Notes under the pieces: generated by a model
What the model saw: the letters and a program-made list of their open reading frames with translations, nothing else
Told to the model about the DNA's origin: nothing
The model's database searches: none
Assembly: GCA_964404165.1 (NCBI GenBank)
Contig: CAYOIZ010000001.1
Location: 213,498 to 277,497, forward strand
Length of the DNA: 64,000 bases
Source of the DNA: DASYLJ01 sp964404165
Lineage (GTDB): Bacteria > Desulfobacterota > Binatia > DP-6
Reading direction: 5' to 3'
Program-made: the position numbers and the translations under genes
Shown: positions 27,024-37,774 of the stretch, in pieces
How positions within the stretch are numbered: the stretch's first letter is position 1
Layout: every line of letters starts with the position of its first letter

Positions 27024-28433
27024 ATGTCGGACACCCGCATCGAGCGCGACAGCATGGGCGAGATGATCGTCCCGGAGAACGCCTACTACGGCGCCCAGAC
27101 GGCACGGGCCCTGGAGAATTTCCCCATCTCGGGCCTGCGCTTCGGCCGCAGCTTCATCCGCGCGCTCGGGCTCATCAAAGCCGCCTGCGCCCGCGTGAAT
27201 GCCGAGCTCGGCCTGCTCGACGCGAAGGTCGCCGACGCCATCGTCCGCGCCGCCACCGAGGTGGCCGAGGGGGCGCTCGACGACCAGTTCGTGCTCGACG
27301 TCTTCCAGACCGGCTCCGGCACCTCGACGAACATGAACGCCAACGAGGTCATCGCGAACCGCGCCGTCGAGCTGCTCGGCGGCAAGCGTGGCGACAAGGC
27401 GCTCGTGCACCCGAACGACCACGTCAACATGGGCCAGAGCACGAACGACGTCTTCCCCACCGCCATCCACGTCGCGTCCTACGGCGACGTCGAGCACCGG
27501 CTGCTGCCCGCGCTCGAGGAGCTGGCCGACGCCTTCGAGGATCGCGCCGATGCCTTCGCCGACGTGGTGAAGGCCGCACGCACGCACCTGCAGGACGCCG
27601 TGCCGATAACCCTCGGCCAGGAGTTCTCGGGCTACGCCAGCGTCGCGCGGCACGGCGTCGAGCGCGTGCGGGCGACGCTGCCACATCTCGCCGAGCTGCC
27701 CATCGGCGGCACAGCCGCCGGCACCGGTCTCAACGCGCCGCCCGGATTCGGCGAGAAGGTCGCCGCCGATCTGGCGCGGGTCACGGGCCTGCCGTTCCGG
27801 CAGGCGCCGAACCTGTTCGAGGCGATGCAGAACCGCGATGCCGCGGTCGAGACGTCGGGTGCACTGCGCACGGTGTCGGTGGGCCTGCTGAAGGTGTCGA
27901 ACGATCTGCGCCTGCTGACGTCGGGCAATCGCACGGGGCTCAACGAGATCGAGCTGCCGGCGACGCAGCCCGGATCGAGCATCATGCCGGGCAAGGTGAA
28001 CCCGGTGATGCCCGAGGCGATGGCACAGGTGTGCGCCATGGTGATCGGCCACGACCAGACGATCGCCGTGGCGGGCCTCAGCGGCAACCTCGATCTCAAC
28101 GTCATGATGCCGATCATCGGCCATGCTCTCCTCGAGGCCATCGCGGCGCTCGCGGGCGCCAGCCGTGTGCTGGCGCGCCGCTGCGTCGTGGGCATCACTG
28201 CCAACGTCGAGCAGTGCCGCCAGTACGGCGAGCTGACGGGACAGCTCGTCACCGCCATCGCGCCCGTCGTCGGCTACGACCGCGCCGCCGAGCTCTTCAA
28301 GCTCGCGATGAAGCGCAACGTCGGCATTCGCCAGGTGCTGCTCGACGAGAAGGTCATGCCCGCCGAGCAGGTCGACGAGATCCTCGATCTCAAGAAGCTG
28401 GCGCACGGCGGGCGCGCCGGCGGCAAGGCGTGA
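27024..28433 (+). CDS. fumC: Fumarate hydratase, class II
   Basis: A 469-residue tetrameric, iron-free fumarase (fumarate + water to malate, TCA cycle). It begins TRIERDSMGEMIVPENAYYG, carries TGSGTSTNMNANEV and HPNDHVNMGQSTNDVFPTA, and the superfamily signature GSSIMPGKVNPVMPEA (about residues 318-333). Length is as in E. coli FumC. The stop overlaps the GTG start of the SppA-like gene (GTGA). Confidence 0.97.
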   Translation: MSDTRIERDSMGEMIVPENAYYGAQTARALENFPISGLRFGRSFIRALGLIKAACARVNAELGLLDAKVADAIVRAATEVAEGALDDQFVLDVFQTGSGTSTNMNANEVIANRAVELLGGKRGDKALVHPNDHVNMGQSTNDVFPTAIHVASYGDVEHRLLPALEELADAFEDRADAFADVVKAARTHLQDAVPITLGQEFSGYASVARHGVERVRATLPHLAELPIGGTAAGTGLNAPPGFGEKVAADLARVTGLPFRQAPNLFEAMQNRDAAVETSGALRTVSVGLLKVSNDLRLLTSGNRTGLNEIELPATQPGSSIMPGKVNPVMPEAMAQVCAMVIGHDQTIAVAGLSGNLDLNVMMPIIGHALLEAIAALAGASRVLARRCVVGITANVEQCRQYGELTGQLVTAIAPVVGYDRAAELFKLAMKRNVGIRQVLLDEKVMPAEQVDEILDLKKLAHGGRAGGKA

Positions 28434-29413
28434 GGCGGCTCGCGGCGCTGGTCGTCCTCGGCGCCGCGCTCGCCACGTCGGGCTGCGTCTTCGTCGTCGG
28501 CAGCCCGTTCGGGATGTTCGGCGGCGGCCGCAAGCCGCTCGAGGAGACGACGGTCGAGGGCGAGGGCCGCGCGAAGATCCTGCTGCTCGACGTCACCGGT
28601 ACGATCAGCGACGAGCCGTCGAGTCGGGCCTTCGGCCTGGTCGAGGAGGAGAGCACCGTCGGCCGCGTCGAGGCGGCGCTGGCGAAGGCGTCGGACGACG
28701 ATCGGGTGAAGGCGGTCGTGCTGCGCGTCAACAGCCCAGGGGGCGGCGTCACCGCGAGCGACGACATCCACATGCAGCTGCTGCGGTTCAAGCGCGAGCG
28801 CCAGGTGCCGGTGATCGCGGCGCTGGGGGATACGGCGGCGTCGGGTGGGTACTACGTCGCGTGCGCGGCCGATCGCATCGTGGCCCATCCCACCACTGTG
28901 ACCGGCTCGATCGGCGTCATCCTGCTGAGCCTCGACCTCGAAGGGCTGATGGCGAAGATCGGCGTGCGCAACGAGACGTACAAGGCCGGCGAGCACAAGG
29001 ACCTGCTGTCGCCGCTGCGCGCCGCGACGCCCGAGGAGCGTCGCATCGTGCAGGGCGTGCTCGACCACATGCACGAGCGCTTCATCGCGGTGGTGCGGGC
29101 GGGGCGGCCGGGGCTCGACACCGCGCGCCTGCCGGAGATCACCGACGGTCGTATCTTCGACGCCACGCAGGCGCAGTCGCTCGGCCTGGTCGACGACATC
29201 GGCTCCGTGCACGACGCGATCGAGCTCGCGAAGCGCACCGCGGGCGTGACCGAGGCGCGGGTCATTCGCTACGCGCGTCGCGGTGAGGCTGCCGAGACGA
29301 TCGCGGCCAGGGCGTCGGGCGGCGCGACGCAGGTGAATCTCCTCGCCGTCGATCTGGGGGCACTCCAGCCGAGCACGCCGCGCTTCATGTACCTCTGGGC
29401 GCCCTTCCTCTAG
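28430..29413 (+). CDS. sppA: Signal peptide peptidase SppA-like protease (S49), predicted lipoprotein
   Basis: A 327-residue serine/lysine protease of family S49. The N terminus (RRLAALVVLGAALATSGC) looks like a lipoprotein signal with Cys19, rather than the usual long membrane anchor. The catalytic Ser lies in DTAASGGYYVACAADRI (about residues 140-145) and the Lys in YKAGEHKDLLSPLR. The length fits the short, single-domain SppA type. GTG start overlaps the fumC stop. The stop shares CTAG with the convergent GST-like gene. Confidence 0.88.
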   Translation: MRRLAALVVLGAALATSGCVFVVGSPFGMFGGGRKPLEETTVEGEGRAKILLLDVTGTISDEPSSRAFGLVEEESTVGRVEAALAKASDDDRVKAVVLRVNSPGGGVTASDDIHMQLLRFKRERQVPVIAALGDTAASGGYYVACAADRIVAHPTTVTGSIGVILLSLDLEGLMAKIGVRNETYKAGEHKDLLSPLRAATPEERRIVQGVLDHMHERFIAVVRAGRPGLDTARLPEITDGRIFDATQAQSLGLVDDIGSVHDAIELAKRTAGVTEARVIRYARRGEAAETIAARASGGATQVNLLAVDLGALQPSTPRFMYLWAPFL

Positions 29414-30324
29414 CCTTCCGCCACGCGGAATCCGATGCGCGGGAAGTGCACGACGACGTCGCCGAGGGACGGGTCGCGGCGCCGCACGGCCACCTCGTGC
29501 ACCGTCGCCGTCACCAGCTCGCCGGTGACCGGATCGAAGCCGTAGTCGTCGGGCGTGACGGTGACCTGCATGCCGGCGGTGAGACCATTCGGTTCGTTCG
29601 GCGCGACCCCGGACGGTGCCGCCGGCTGTGCGTCGCGCGCGACGGCGAGCGCCTCGGCCGGCGTGCTGGCGATGCGCTCGCCCACGCCGAGCGCGTCGAC
29701 GCGATCCATCCAGCCCTGCAGGGTCGGGAACTGGCCGAGGAGCGCCATGGCGGCGGGCGCCATGCGGAGGAACCACAACGGATGCCAGCAGGCGGCGTCG
29801 GCGAGGGAGAACCGGGGGCCGAGGAGCCAGGAGCGGCCGTCGGCGAGCTGCGTCTCGATGGTGGCCACCAGGCTGCGCACCTGGTCGCGCGCATGTGGTG
29901 CCTGCTTCGGGACGTCGTTGAAGTCGCGTCCCGGCATCATCCTGCTGCGGTCGTCCATGAACGCCTTCGGCAGGAACTGGCCGATCTCGGCGAACAGGAC
30001 CGGCACCGAGGCGATGAAGAGCAGGCGATCGGCCCACAGGTTCCACGCGTGGCAGGTGCCCTCGGTGGCCCCGGGGTAGATCGTGGGCTCGGGATGGCGC
30101 GCTTCGAGGACGCGGGCGATGAGCTGCGTGTCGCAGTAGACGTCGGCGCCGATCTGCAGCACCGGGATGCGCCGGTAGCCGCCCGTGAGCGGCAGCAGGT
30201 CGGGCTTCGGCATGATGGTGGGCTGCTCGACCGCGCGCCACGCCAGCCGCTTGTGCGCGAGGAGCTTGCGGACCTTCTCGGAGAAGGGAGAGGTGTCGTA
30301 GTGGTGCAGGATCAGATCGCTCAT
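29410..30324 (-). CDS. Glutathione S-transferase-like protein with C-terminal extension
   Basis: A 304-residue protein. An N-terminal thioredoxin-like GST domain (ILHHYDTSPFSEKVRKLLAH, RRIPVLQIGADVYCDTQLI) and an all-helical GST domain to about residue 220 are followed by roughly 80 extra residues rich in beta structure (GMQVTVTPDDYGFDPVTGEL and onward). The extension is not part of ordinary GSTs and I do not recognise it. AAGGAG precedes the ATG. Substrate unknown. It is divergent from the pyr operon and convergent with the SppA-like gene. Confidence 0.78.
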   Translation of the reverse strand: MSDLILHHYDTSPFSEKVRKLLAHKRLAWRAVEQPTIMPKPDLLPLTGGYRRIPVLQIGADVYCDTQLIARVLEARHPEPTIYPGATEGTCHAWNLWADRLLFIASVPVLFAEIGQFLPKAFMDDRSRMMPGRDFNDVPKQAPHARDQVRSLVATIETQLADGRSWLLGPRFSLADAACWHPLWFLRMAPAAMALLGQFPTLQGWMDRVDALGVGERIASTPAEALAVARDAQPAAPSGVAPNEPNGLTAGMQVTVTPDDYGFDPVTGELVTATVHEVAVRRRDPSLGDVVVHFPRIGFRVAEG

Positions 30325-30349
30325 CGGGAGCTCCTTTCGGCGAACCGCC

Positions 30350-30378
30350 TTGACAGGCTACAGGACGGCGCGTAGACA
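30350..30378 (+). promoter_or_regulatory. Promoter of the pyrimidine operon
   Basis: TTGACA (30350-30355) and TAGACA (30373-30378) are 17 bp apart. The -35 region GCCTTGACAGGC is identical to that of tRNA-Val. RNA would start near 30385, just ahead of the PyrR-binding hairpin. Confidence 0.6.
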
Positions 30379-30402
30379 CACACAGTTTCGCCACGTCCGG
30401 CA

Positions 30403-30435
30403 CCTTTTAACTTGGCCCTGCGAGGTCAGGAAGGG
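30403..30435 (+). promoter_or_regulatory. PyrR-binding RNA hairpin (anti-antiterminator) in the pyr leader
   Basis: Lower stem CCUU (30403-30406) pairs with AAGG (30431-30434). Upper stem GGCC (30414-30417) pairs with GGUC (30424-30427) and closes a hexaloop CUGCGA (30418-30423). This matches the CNGNGA loop and purine-rich internal bulge known for PyrR-binding loops of Bacillus-type pyr attenuators. With UMP bound, PyrR would stabilise it and favour the terminator at 30498-30529. Confidence 0.75.
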
Positions 30436-30497
30436 TTCCATCGATGCTCTCGACCACGCCCCGGTCCTGTTCGGCTCTTCGAGTCCACGAACGCATC

Positions 30498-30529
30498 GCC
30501 TCCCGGCGTCGCCGCGGAGGCATTTTTTT
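30498..30529 (+). terminator. Intrinsic terminator (pyr attenuator) before pyrR
   Basis: GCCTCC (30498-30503) and GGAGGC (30516-30521) form a GC-rich stem followed by A and seven T (30523-30529). It is the only clear hairpin plus T-tract terminator in the window and lies 15 nt before the pyrR start codon, so it must act as a conditional attenuator. Confidence 0.78.
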
Positions 30530-30544
30530 CGCCCGGGAGCCGCG

Positions 30545-31087
30545 GTGAGCGCCAACGGGAAGCGTCTCGTGATGGATGCGCAGGCCATCCAGCGGGCGCT
30601 GGTGCGGGTCGCGCACGAGATCCTCGAGCGCAGCAAGGGCGGGCAGGGGCTGGCGTTGGTCGGCATCCGGTCACGCGGCATCCACATCGCACAGCGCCTC
30701 CGTCGCACGCTACAGGAGATCGAGGGCGGTCCGCTGGTGCCGTGCGGCGTCGTCGACATCACGCTCTACCGCGACGACCTCGACCGCGGTCTGCAGAACC
30801 CGGTGGTGCAGGGCACCGACATCGGGTTTCCCGTCGAGGGACGACGCATCCTGCTGGTGGACGACGTCCTGTTCACCGGGCGCACCATCCGGGCGGCCAT
30901 GGACGCGCTGGTCGATTTCGGGCGCCCGCAGTCGATCCAGCTCGCGGTCCTGGTCGACCGCGGCCATCGCGAGCTGCCCATTCGCGCCGACTACGTCGGC
31001 AAGAACCTGCCCACCGCGTTCAACGAGCGCGTCTCGGTGCGTCTCGCCGAGGCCGACGGGGTGGACGAAGTCGTGATCGAGAGCTGA
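30545..31087 (+). CDS. pyrR: Bifunctional pyr operon attenuation protein / uracil phosphoribosyltransferase
   Basis: A 180-residue PRTase-fold protein that binds pyr mRNA in response to UMP and also has UPRTase activity. The family markers are LALVGIRSRGIHIAQRL, VDITLYRDDL, the PRPP loop ILLVDDVLFTGRTIRAA and LVDRGHRELPIRADYVGKNL. GTG at 30545 is preferred: GGGAG lies 5 nt upstream and the length equals Bacillus PyrR. It is the first gene of the operon it would control, 10 nt before pyrB. Confidence 0.95.
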   Translation: MSANGKRLVMDAQAIQRALVRVAHEILERSKGGQGLALVGIRSRGIHIAQRLRRTLQEIEGGPLVPCGVVDITLYRDDLDRGLQNPVVQGTDIGFPVEGRRILLVDDVLFTGRTIRAAMDALVDFGRPQSIQLAVLVDRGHRELPIRADYVGKNLPTAFNERVSVRLAEADGVDEVVIES

Positions 31088-31097
31088 GGGAGGGGTC

Positions 31098-32090
31098 ATG
31101 GCGTTCACACAGCGTCACCTGCTCGGACTCGAAGGCGTCTCGGCCGAGGCGATCACGTCGCTCCTCGACACCGCGGCCTCGTTCAAGGAGATCTCCGAAC
31201 GCGACATCAAGAAGGTGCCGGCGCTGCGCGGCAAGACCGTGATCAACCTCTTCTACGAGGCCAGCACGCGCACCCGGACGTCGTTCGAGATCGCCGCCAA
31301 GCGACTGTCGGCCGACACCATCAACATCAGCGCCTCGAGCTCGAGCGCCAGCAAGGGCGAGACGCTCGCCGACACCGCGCGCAACCTCGAAGCCATGCGG
31401 CCCGACGCCATCGTCGTGCGGCATCCGTCGTCGGGCGCCTGCGCCTTCCTGGCGCGACACGTGACCTGTCCCATCATCAACGCCGGCGACGGCTGCCACG
31501 AGCATCCGACGCAGGCGCTGCTCGACTGCCTCACCATCCGCGAGCAGCGCGGCGACATCGCGGGCAAGACGGTGGCCATCGTCGGCGATCTGCTGCACAG
31601 CCGGGTGGGACGCTCCAACGTCCACGCGCTACGCACGCTCGGCGCGCGCATCCGCCTGGTCGGGCCGCCCACGCTCCTGCCGCGCGAGTTCGCGCAGCTC
31701 GGCGTCGAGCTGCACACGCGGCTCGCCGACGGCGTGCGTGACGCCGACGTCATCATGATGCTGCGCATCCAGCGCGAGCGGCAGGGCAGCAACTACTTCC
31801 CGACGCTCGACGAGTACTCGCAGTACTTCTGTCTCACGGAGGACATCGTGCGGCTCGCGAAGCCCCAGGTGATCATCCTGCACCCCGGCCCGCTGAATCG
31901 CGGCCTCGAGATCTCGAGCGCGGTCGCCGACGGGCCCTACTCGGTGATCATGAACCAGGTGACGAATGGGCTCGCCGTCCGCATGGCGCTGCTCTACACG
32001 CTGGTGGCGCGGCACAAGGCGGAGGACGCCGCCCACGACCTCGAGACGCCGAGCGAGCCGCTGCGGGGGCGCGGAGTGGCACGGGCATGA
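31098..32090 (+). CDS. pyrB: Aspartate carbamoyltransferase catalytic subunit
   Basis: A 330-residue enzyme making carbamoyl-aspartate, the first committed pyrimidine step. Carbamoyl-phosphate site STRTRTSFE (about residues 55-63), HPTQALLD, and aspartate-side LRIQRERQ are present. There is no regulatory pyrI gene, consistent with control through PyrR. A short extension of about 20 residues follows the usual C terminus. It overlaps pyrC by ATGA. Confidence 0.97.
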   Translation: MAFTQRHLLGLEGVSAEAITSLLDTAASFKEISERDIKKVPALRGKTVINLFYEASTRTRTSFEIAAKRLSADTINISASSSSASKGETLADTARNLEAMRPDAIVVRHPSSGACAFLARHVTCPIINAGDGCHEHPTQALLDCLTIREQRGDIAGKTVAIVGDLLHSRVGRSNVHALRTLGARIRLVGPPTLLPREFAQLGVELHTRLADGVRDADVIMMLRIQRERQGSNYFPTLDEYSQYFCLTEDIVRLAKPQVIILHPGPLNRGLEISSAVADGPYSVIMNQVTNGLAVRMALLYTLVARHKAEDAAHDLETPSEPLRGRGVARA

Positions 32091-33400
32091 CGACGCGCAC
32101 GCGCATCGCGGGGGGCACCGTCGTCGATCCCGTCGCCGGGACCGTGCAGCTGGCCGACGTCCTCGTCGAGGACGATCGCATCGCGGCGGTCGGTGCCCCG
32201 GGCACGCTGGACGGCGAGGCGCAGGTGATCGACGCCAGCGGCCTGCTCGTGCTGCCGGGCCTGGTCGACATCCACGTCCACCTGCGCGAGCCGGGCCAGG
32301 AGTACAAAGAGACCGTGGCGACCGGGGTGGCCGCGGCGCTCGCGGGCGGGTTCACGTCGATCGCGTGCATGGCGAACACCAACCCGGTGAACGACAACAG
32401 CGCCGTCACGCAGTTCATCCTCGACCGCGCCAAGATGGCGGGCGGGGCGCGGGTCTATCCCATCGGGGCGCTGTCGGTCGGCCTCGCCGGCGAGCGCATG
32501 GCGGAGATCGGCGAGATGCACCGCGCGGGCATCGTCGCCGTGTCCGACGACGGGCGGCCGGTGATGAACGCCGGGCTCATGCGGCGCGCGCTGGAATACA
32601 CGCGCATGTTCGGCCTCCCGGTCATCGCGCACGAGGAGGACGACAACCTCTGCTGCGACGGCGTCATGAACGAGGGCACGACCGCGCTCCGGCTCGGGCT
32701 GCGCGGCCGGCCTGCGGCGGCGGAGGACGTCATGGTCGCGCGTGACATCGCGCTGGCCGAGCTCACCGGCGGCCACGTGCACGTGGCGCACGTGAGCACG
32801 GCGGGGGCGATCGATCTCATCCGTGCGGCGCGCGCGCGCGGCGTCGCCGTCAGCGCCGAAGTGACGCCGCACCACCTGTTCCTCACCGACGAGGCGGTGG
32901 GCGAGTACGAGACGAACGCGAAGATGGCGCCGCCGCTCCGCAGCGCGGCCGACGTCGCCGCCGTGCGCGCCGGGCTGGCCGACGGCACCATCGAGGCCAT
33001 CGCCACCGATCACGCCCCGCACCACCCCGACGAGAAGGACGTCGAGTTCGATCACGCCGCGTTCGGCATCGTCGGGCTCGAGACGGCGCTCGGCCTGGGG
33101 CTGCGGCTCGTGGCCGAGGGCGTGCTCGATCTGCCGACGCTGGTGGCGCGCATGAGCGTCGGGCCGGCGCGGCTCCTCGGCCTGCCGGCGGGGACCCTGG
33201 CGCCGGGGGCGCTCGCCGACGTGACGCTCGTCGACGCCGAGCGGCGGTGGAAGGTTGCGGGACGCGCGTTCCGCTCGAAGAGTCGCAACATGCCGTACGA
33301 AGGATGGGACATGACGGGTCGGGTGACGACGGTGCTGGTGGGCGGACGGGTCGTCCACGAAGACAAGGCGGGGACGCCGACGCTGCGGGTGGCCTCCTGA
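32087..33400 (+). CDS. pyrC: Dihydroorotase, class I
   Basis: A 437-residue zinc amidohydrolase that cyclises carbamoyl-aspartate. The metal motif DIHVHLREPGQEYKET (about residues 60-75), ANTNPVNDNSAV, HVAHVSTAG and the catalytic ATDHAPHHPDEK are all present, so the protein looks active rather than a pyrC-like structural partner. The final base overlaps the carA start (TGATG). Confidence 0.96.
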   Translation: MTTRTRIAGGTVVDPVAGTVQLADVLVEDDRIAAVGAPGTLDGEAQVIDASGLLVLPGLVDIHVHLREPGQEYKETVATGVAAALAGGFTSIACMANTNPVNDNSAVTQFILDRAKMAGGARVYPIGALSVGLAGERMAEIGEMHRAGIVAVSDDGRPVMNAGLMRRALEYTRMFGLPVIAHEEDDNLCCDGVMNEGTTALRLGLRGRPAAAEDVMVARDIALAELTGGHVHVAHVSTAGAIDLIRAARARGVAVSAEVTPHHLFLTDEAVGEYETNAKMAPPLRSAADVAAVRAGLADGTIEAIATDHAPHHPDEKDVEFDHAAFGIVGLETALGLGLRLVAEGVLDLPTLVARMSVGPARLLGLPAGTLAPGALADVTLVDAERRWKVAGRAFRSKSRNMPYEGWDMTGRVTTVLVGGRVVHEDKAGTPTLRVAS

Positions 33401-34548
33401 TGGCGGGAAGAGACGCCATCCTCGCCCTCGCCGACGGCACCATCTTCCGTGGCCGCGCCTTCGGCGCCGTCGGCGAGGCGTCGGGCGAGCTCGTCTTCAA
33501 CACCAGCATGACGGGCTACCAGGAGATCCTCACCGACCCGTCGTACGAGGGCCAGCTGGTGGCGATGACGTACCCCGAGATCGGCAACACCGGGGTGAAC
33601 CGCGAGGACGTCGAGGCGCGCCGGCCGTTCGTGCGTGGCTTCATCGTGCGCGAGTACCGCGACGTGCCGTCGAGCTGGCGCGCGGACCAGAGCCTCGGCG
33701 CGTACCTCGAGGAGCACGGCATCCCCGGCATCGAGGGCATCGATACGCGCGCACTGGTGCGCCACCTGCGCGACAACGGCTCGCAGGAGGCGGTGCTGTC
33801 GAGCACGGACCTCGATCCGGAGCGGCTGGTGCGGAAGGCCAAGGATGCACCCAGCATGGTGGGCCAGGACCTCGTCACCAAGGTGACGACCACCGAGCCC
33901 TACGGGTGGGATCAGGGGCCGTGGAAGCCCGGCGGCTATCTGATGGCCGAGGAGATCGCCGCCGTGCTCGGGCGACCGACACTCAAGGTCGTCGCCTACG
34001 ACTACGGCATCAAGTACAACATCCTGCGCAACCTGGTCGGCGTCGGCTGCGCGGTGCGCGTCGTCCCGGCCGGCACGCCGGCCGCCGACGTGCTGAAGCT
34101 CGGTCCCGACGGGGTGTTCCTCTCCAACGGCCCCGGCGATCCCGACGCGGTGGTGGGTGCGCGCGAGAACGTCGCGGCGCTGCTCGGCAAGGTGCCCGTG
34201 TTCGGCATCTGCCTCGGCCACCAGATCCTCGGCCTGGCACTCGGCGGCAGCACCTACAAGCTCAAGTTCGGCCACCACGGCGGCAACCAGCCGGTGCAGG
34301 ACCTCACCACCGGCAAGGTCGAGATCACGTCGCAGAACCACGGCTTCGCGGTCGACATGGACTCACTGAAGGACCGCGCCGACGTGACGCATCTCAACCT
34401 GAACGACCGCACGGTCGAGGGCCTCGCGGTGCGCGGCCAGCCCACCTTCTCGGTGCAGTATCACCCCGAGGCGTCGCCTGGCCCCCACGACGCACGCTAT
34501 CTGTTCCGCCGCTTCGTCGATCTGATGCAGCAGGCGAAAGGGAACTGA
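33400..34548 (+). CDS. carA: Carbamoyl-phosphate synthase small (glutaminase) subunit
   Basis: A 382-residue subunit that hydrolyses glutamine and channels ammonia to CarB. The N-terminal CarA domain contains FNTSMTGYQEILTDPSY. The glutamine amidotransferase domain has SNGPGDPDAV, nucleophile Cys in FGICLGHQ (about residue 272) and the His-Glu pair in QYHPEASPGP. The ATG at 33400 overlaps the pyrC stop. Confidence 0.97.
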   Translation: MAGRDAILALADGTIFRGRAFGAVGEASGELVFNTSMTGYQEILTDPSYEGQLVAMTYPEIGNTGVNREDVEARRPFVRGFIVREYRDVPSSWRADQSLGAYLEEHGIPGIEGIDTRALVRHLRDNGSQEAVLSSTDLDPERLVRKAKDAPSMVGQDLVTKVTTTEPYGWDQGPWKPGGYLMAEEIAAVLGRPTLKVVAYDYGIKYNILRNLVGVGCAVRVVPAGTPAADVLKLGPDGVFLSNGPGDPDAVVGARENVAALLGKVPVFGICLGHQILGLALGGSTYKLKFGHHGGNQPVQDLTTGKVEITSQNHGFAVDMDSLKDRADVTHLNLNDRTVEGLAVRGQPTFSVQYHPEASPGPHDARYLFRRFVDLMQQAKGN

Positions 34549-34555
34549 CCGCACG

Positions 34556-37773
<3,218 letters not shown>

Positions 37774-37774
<1 letters not shown>

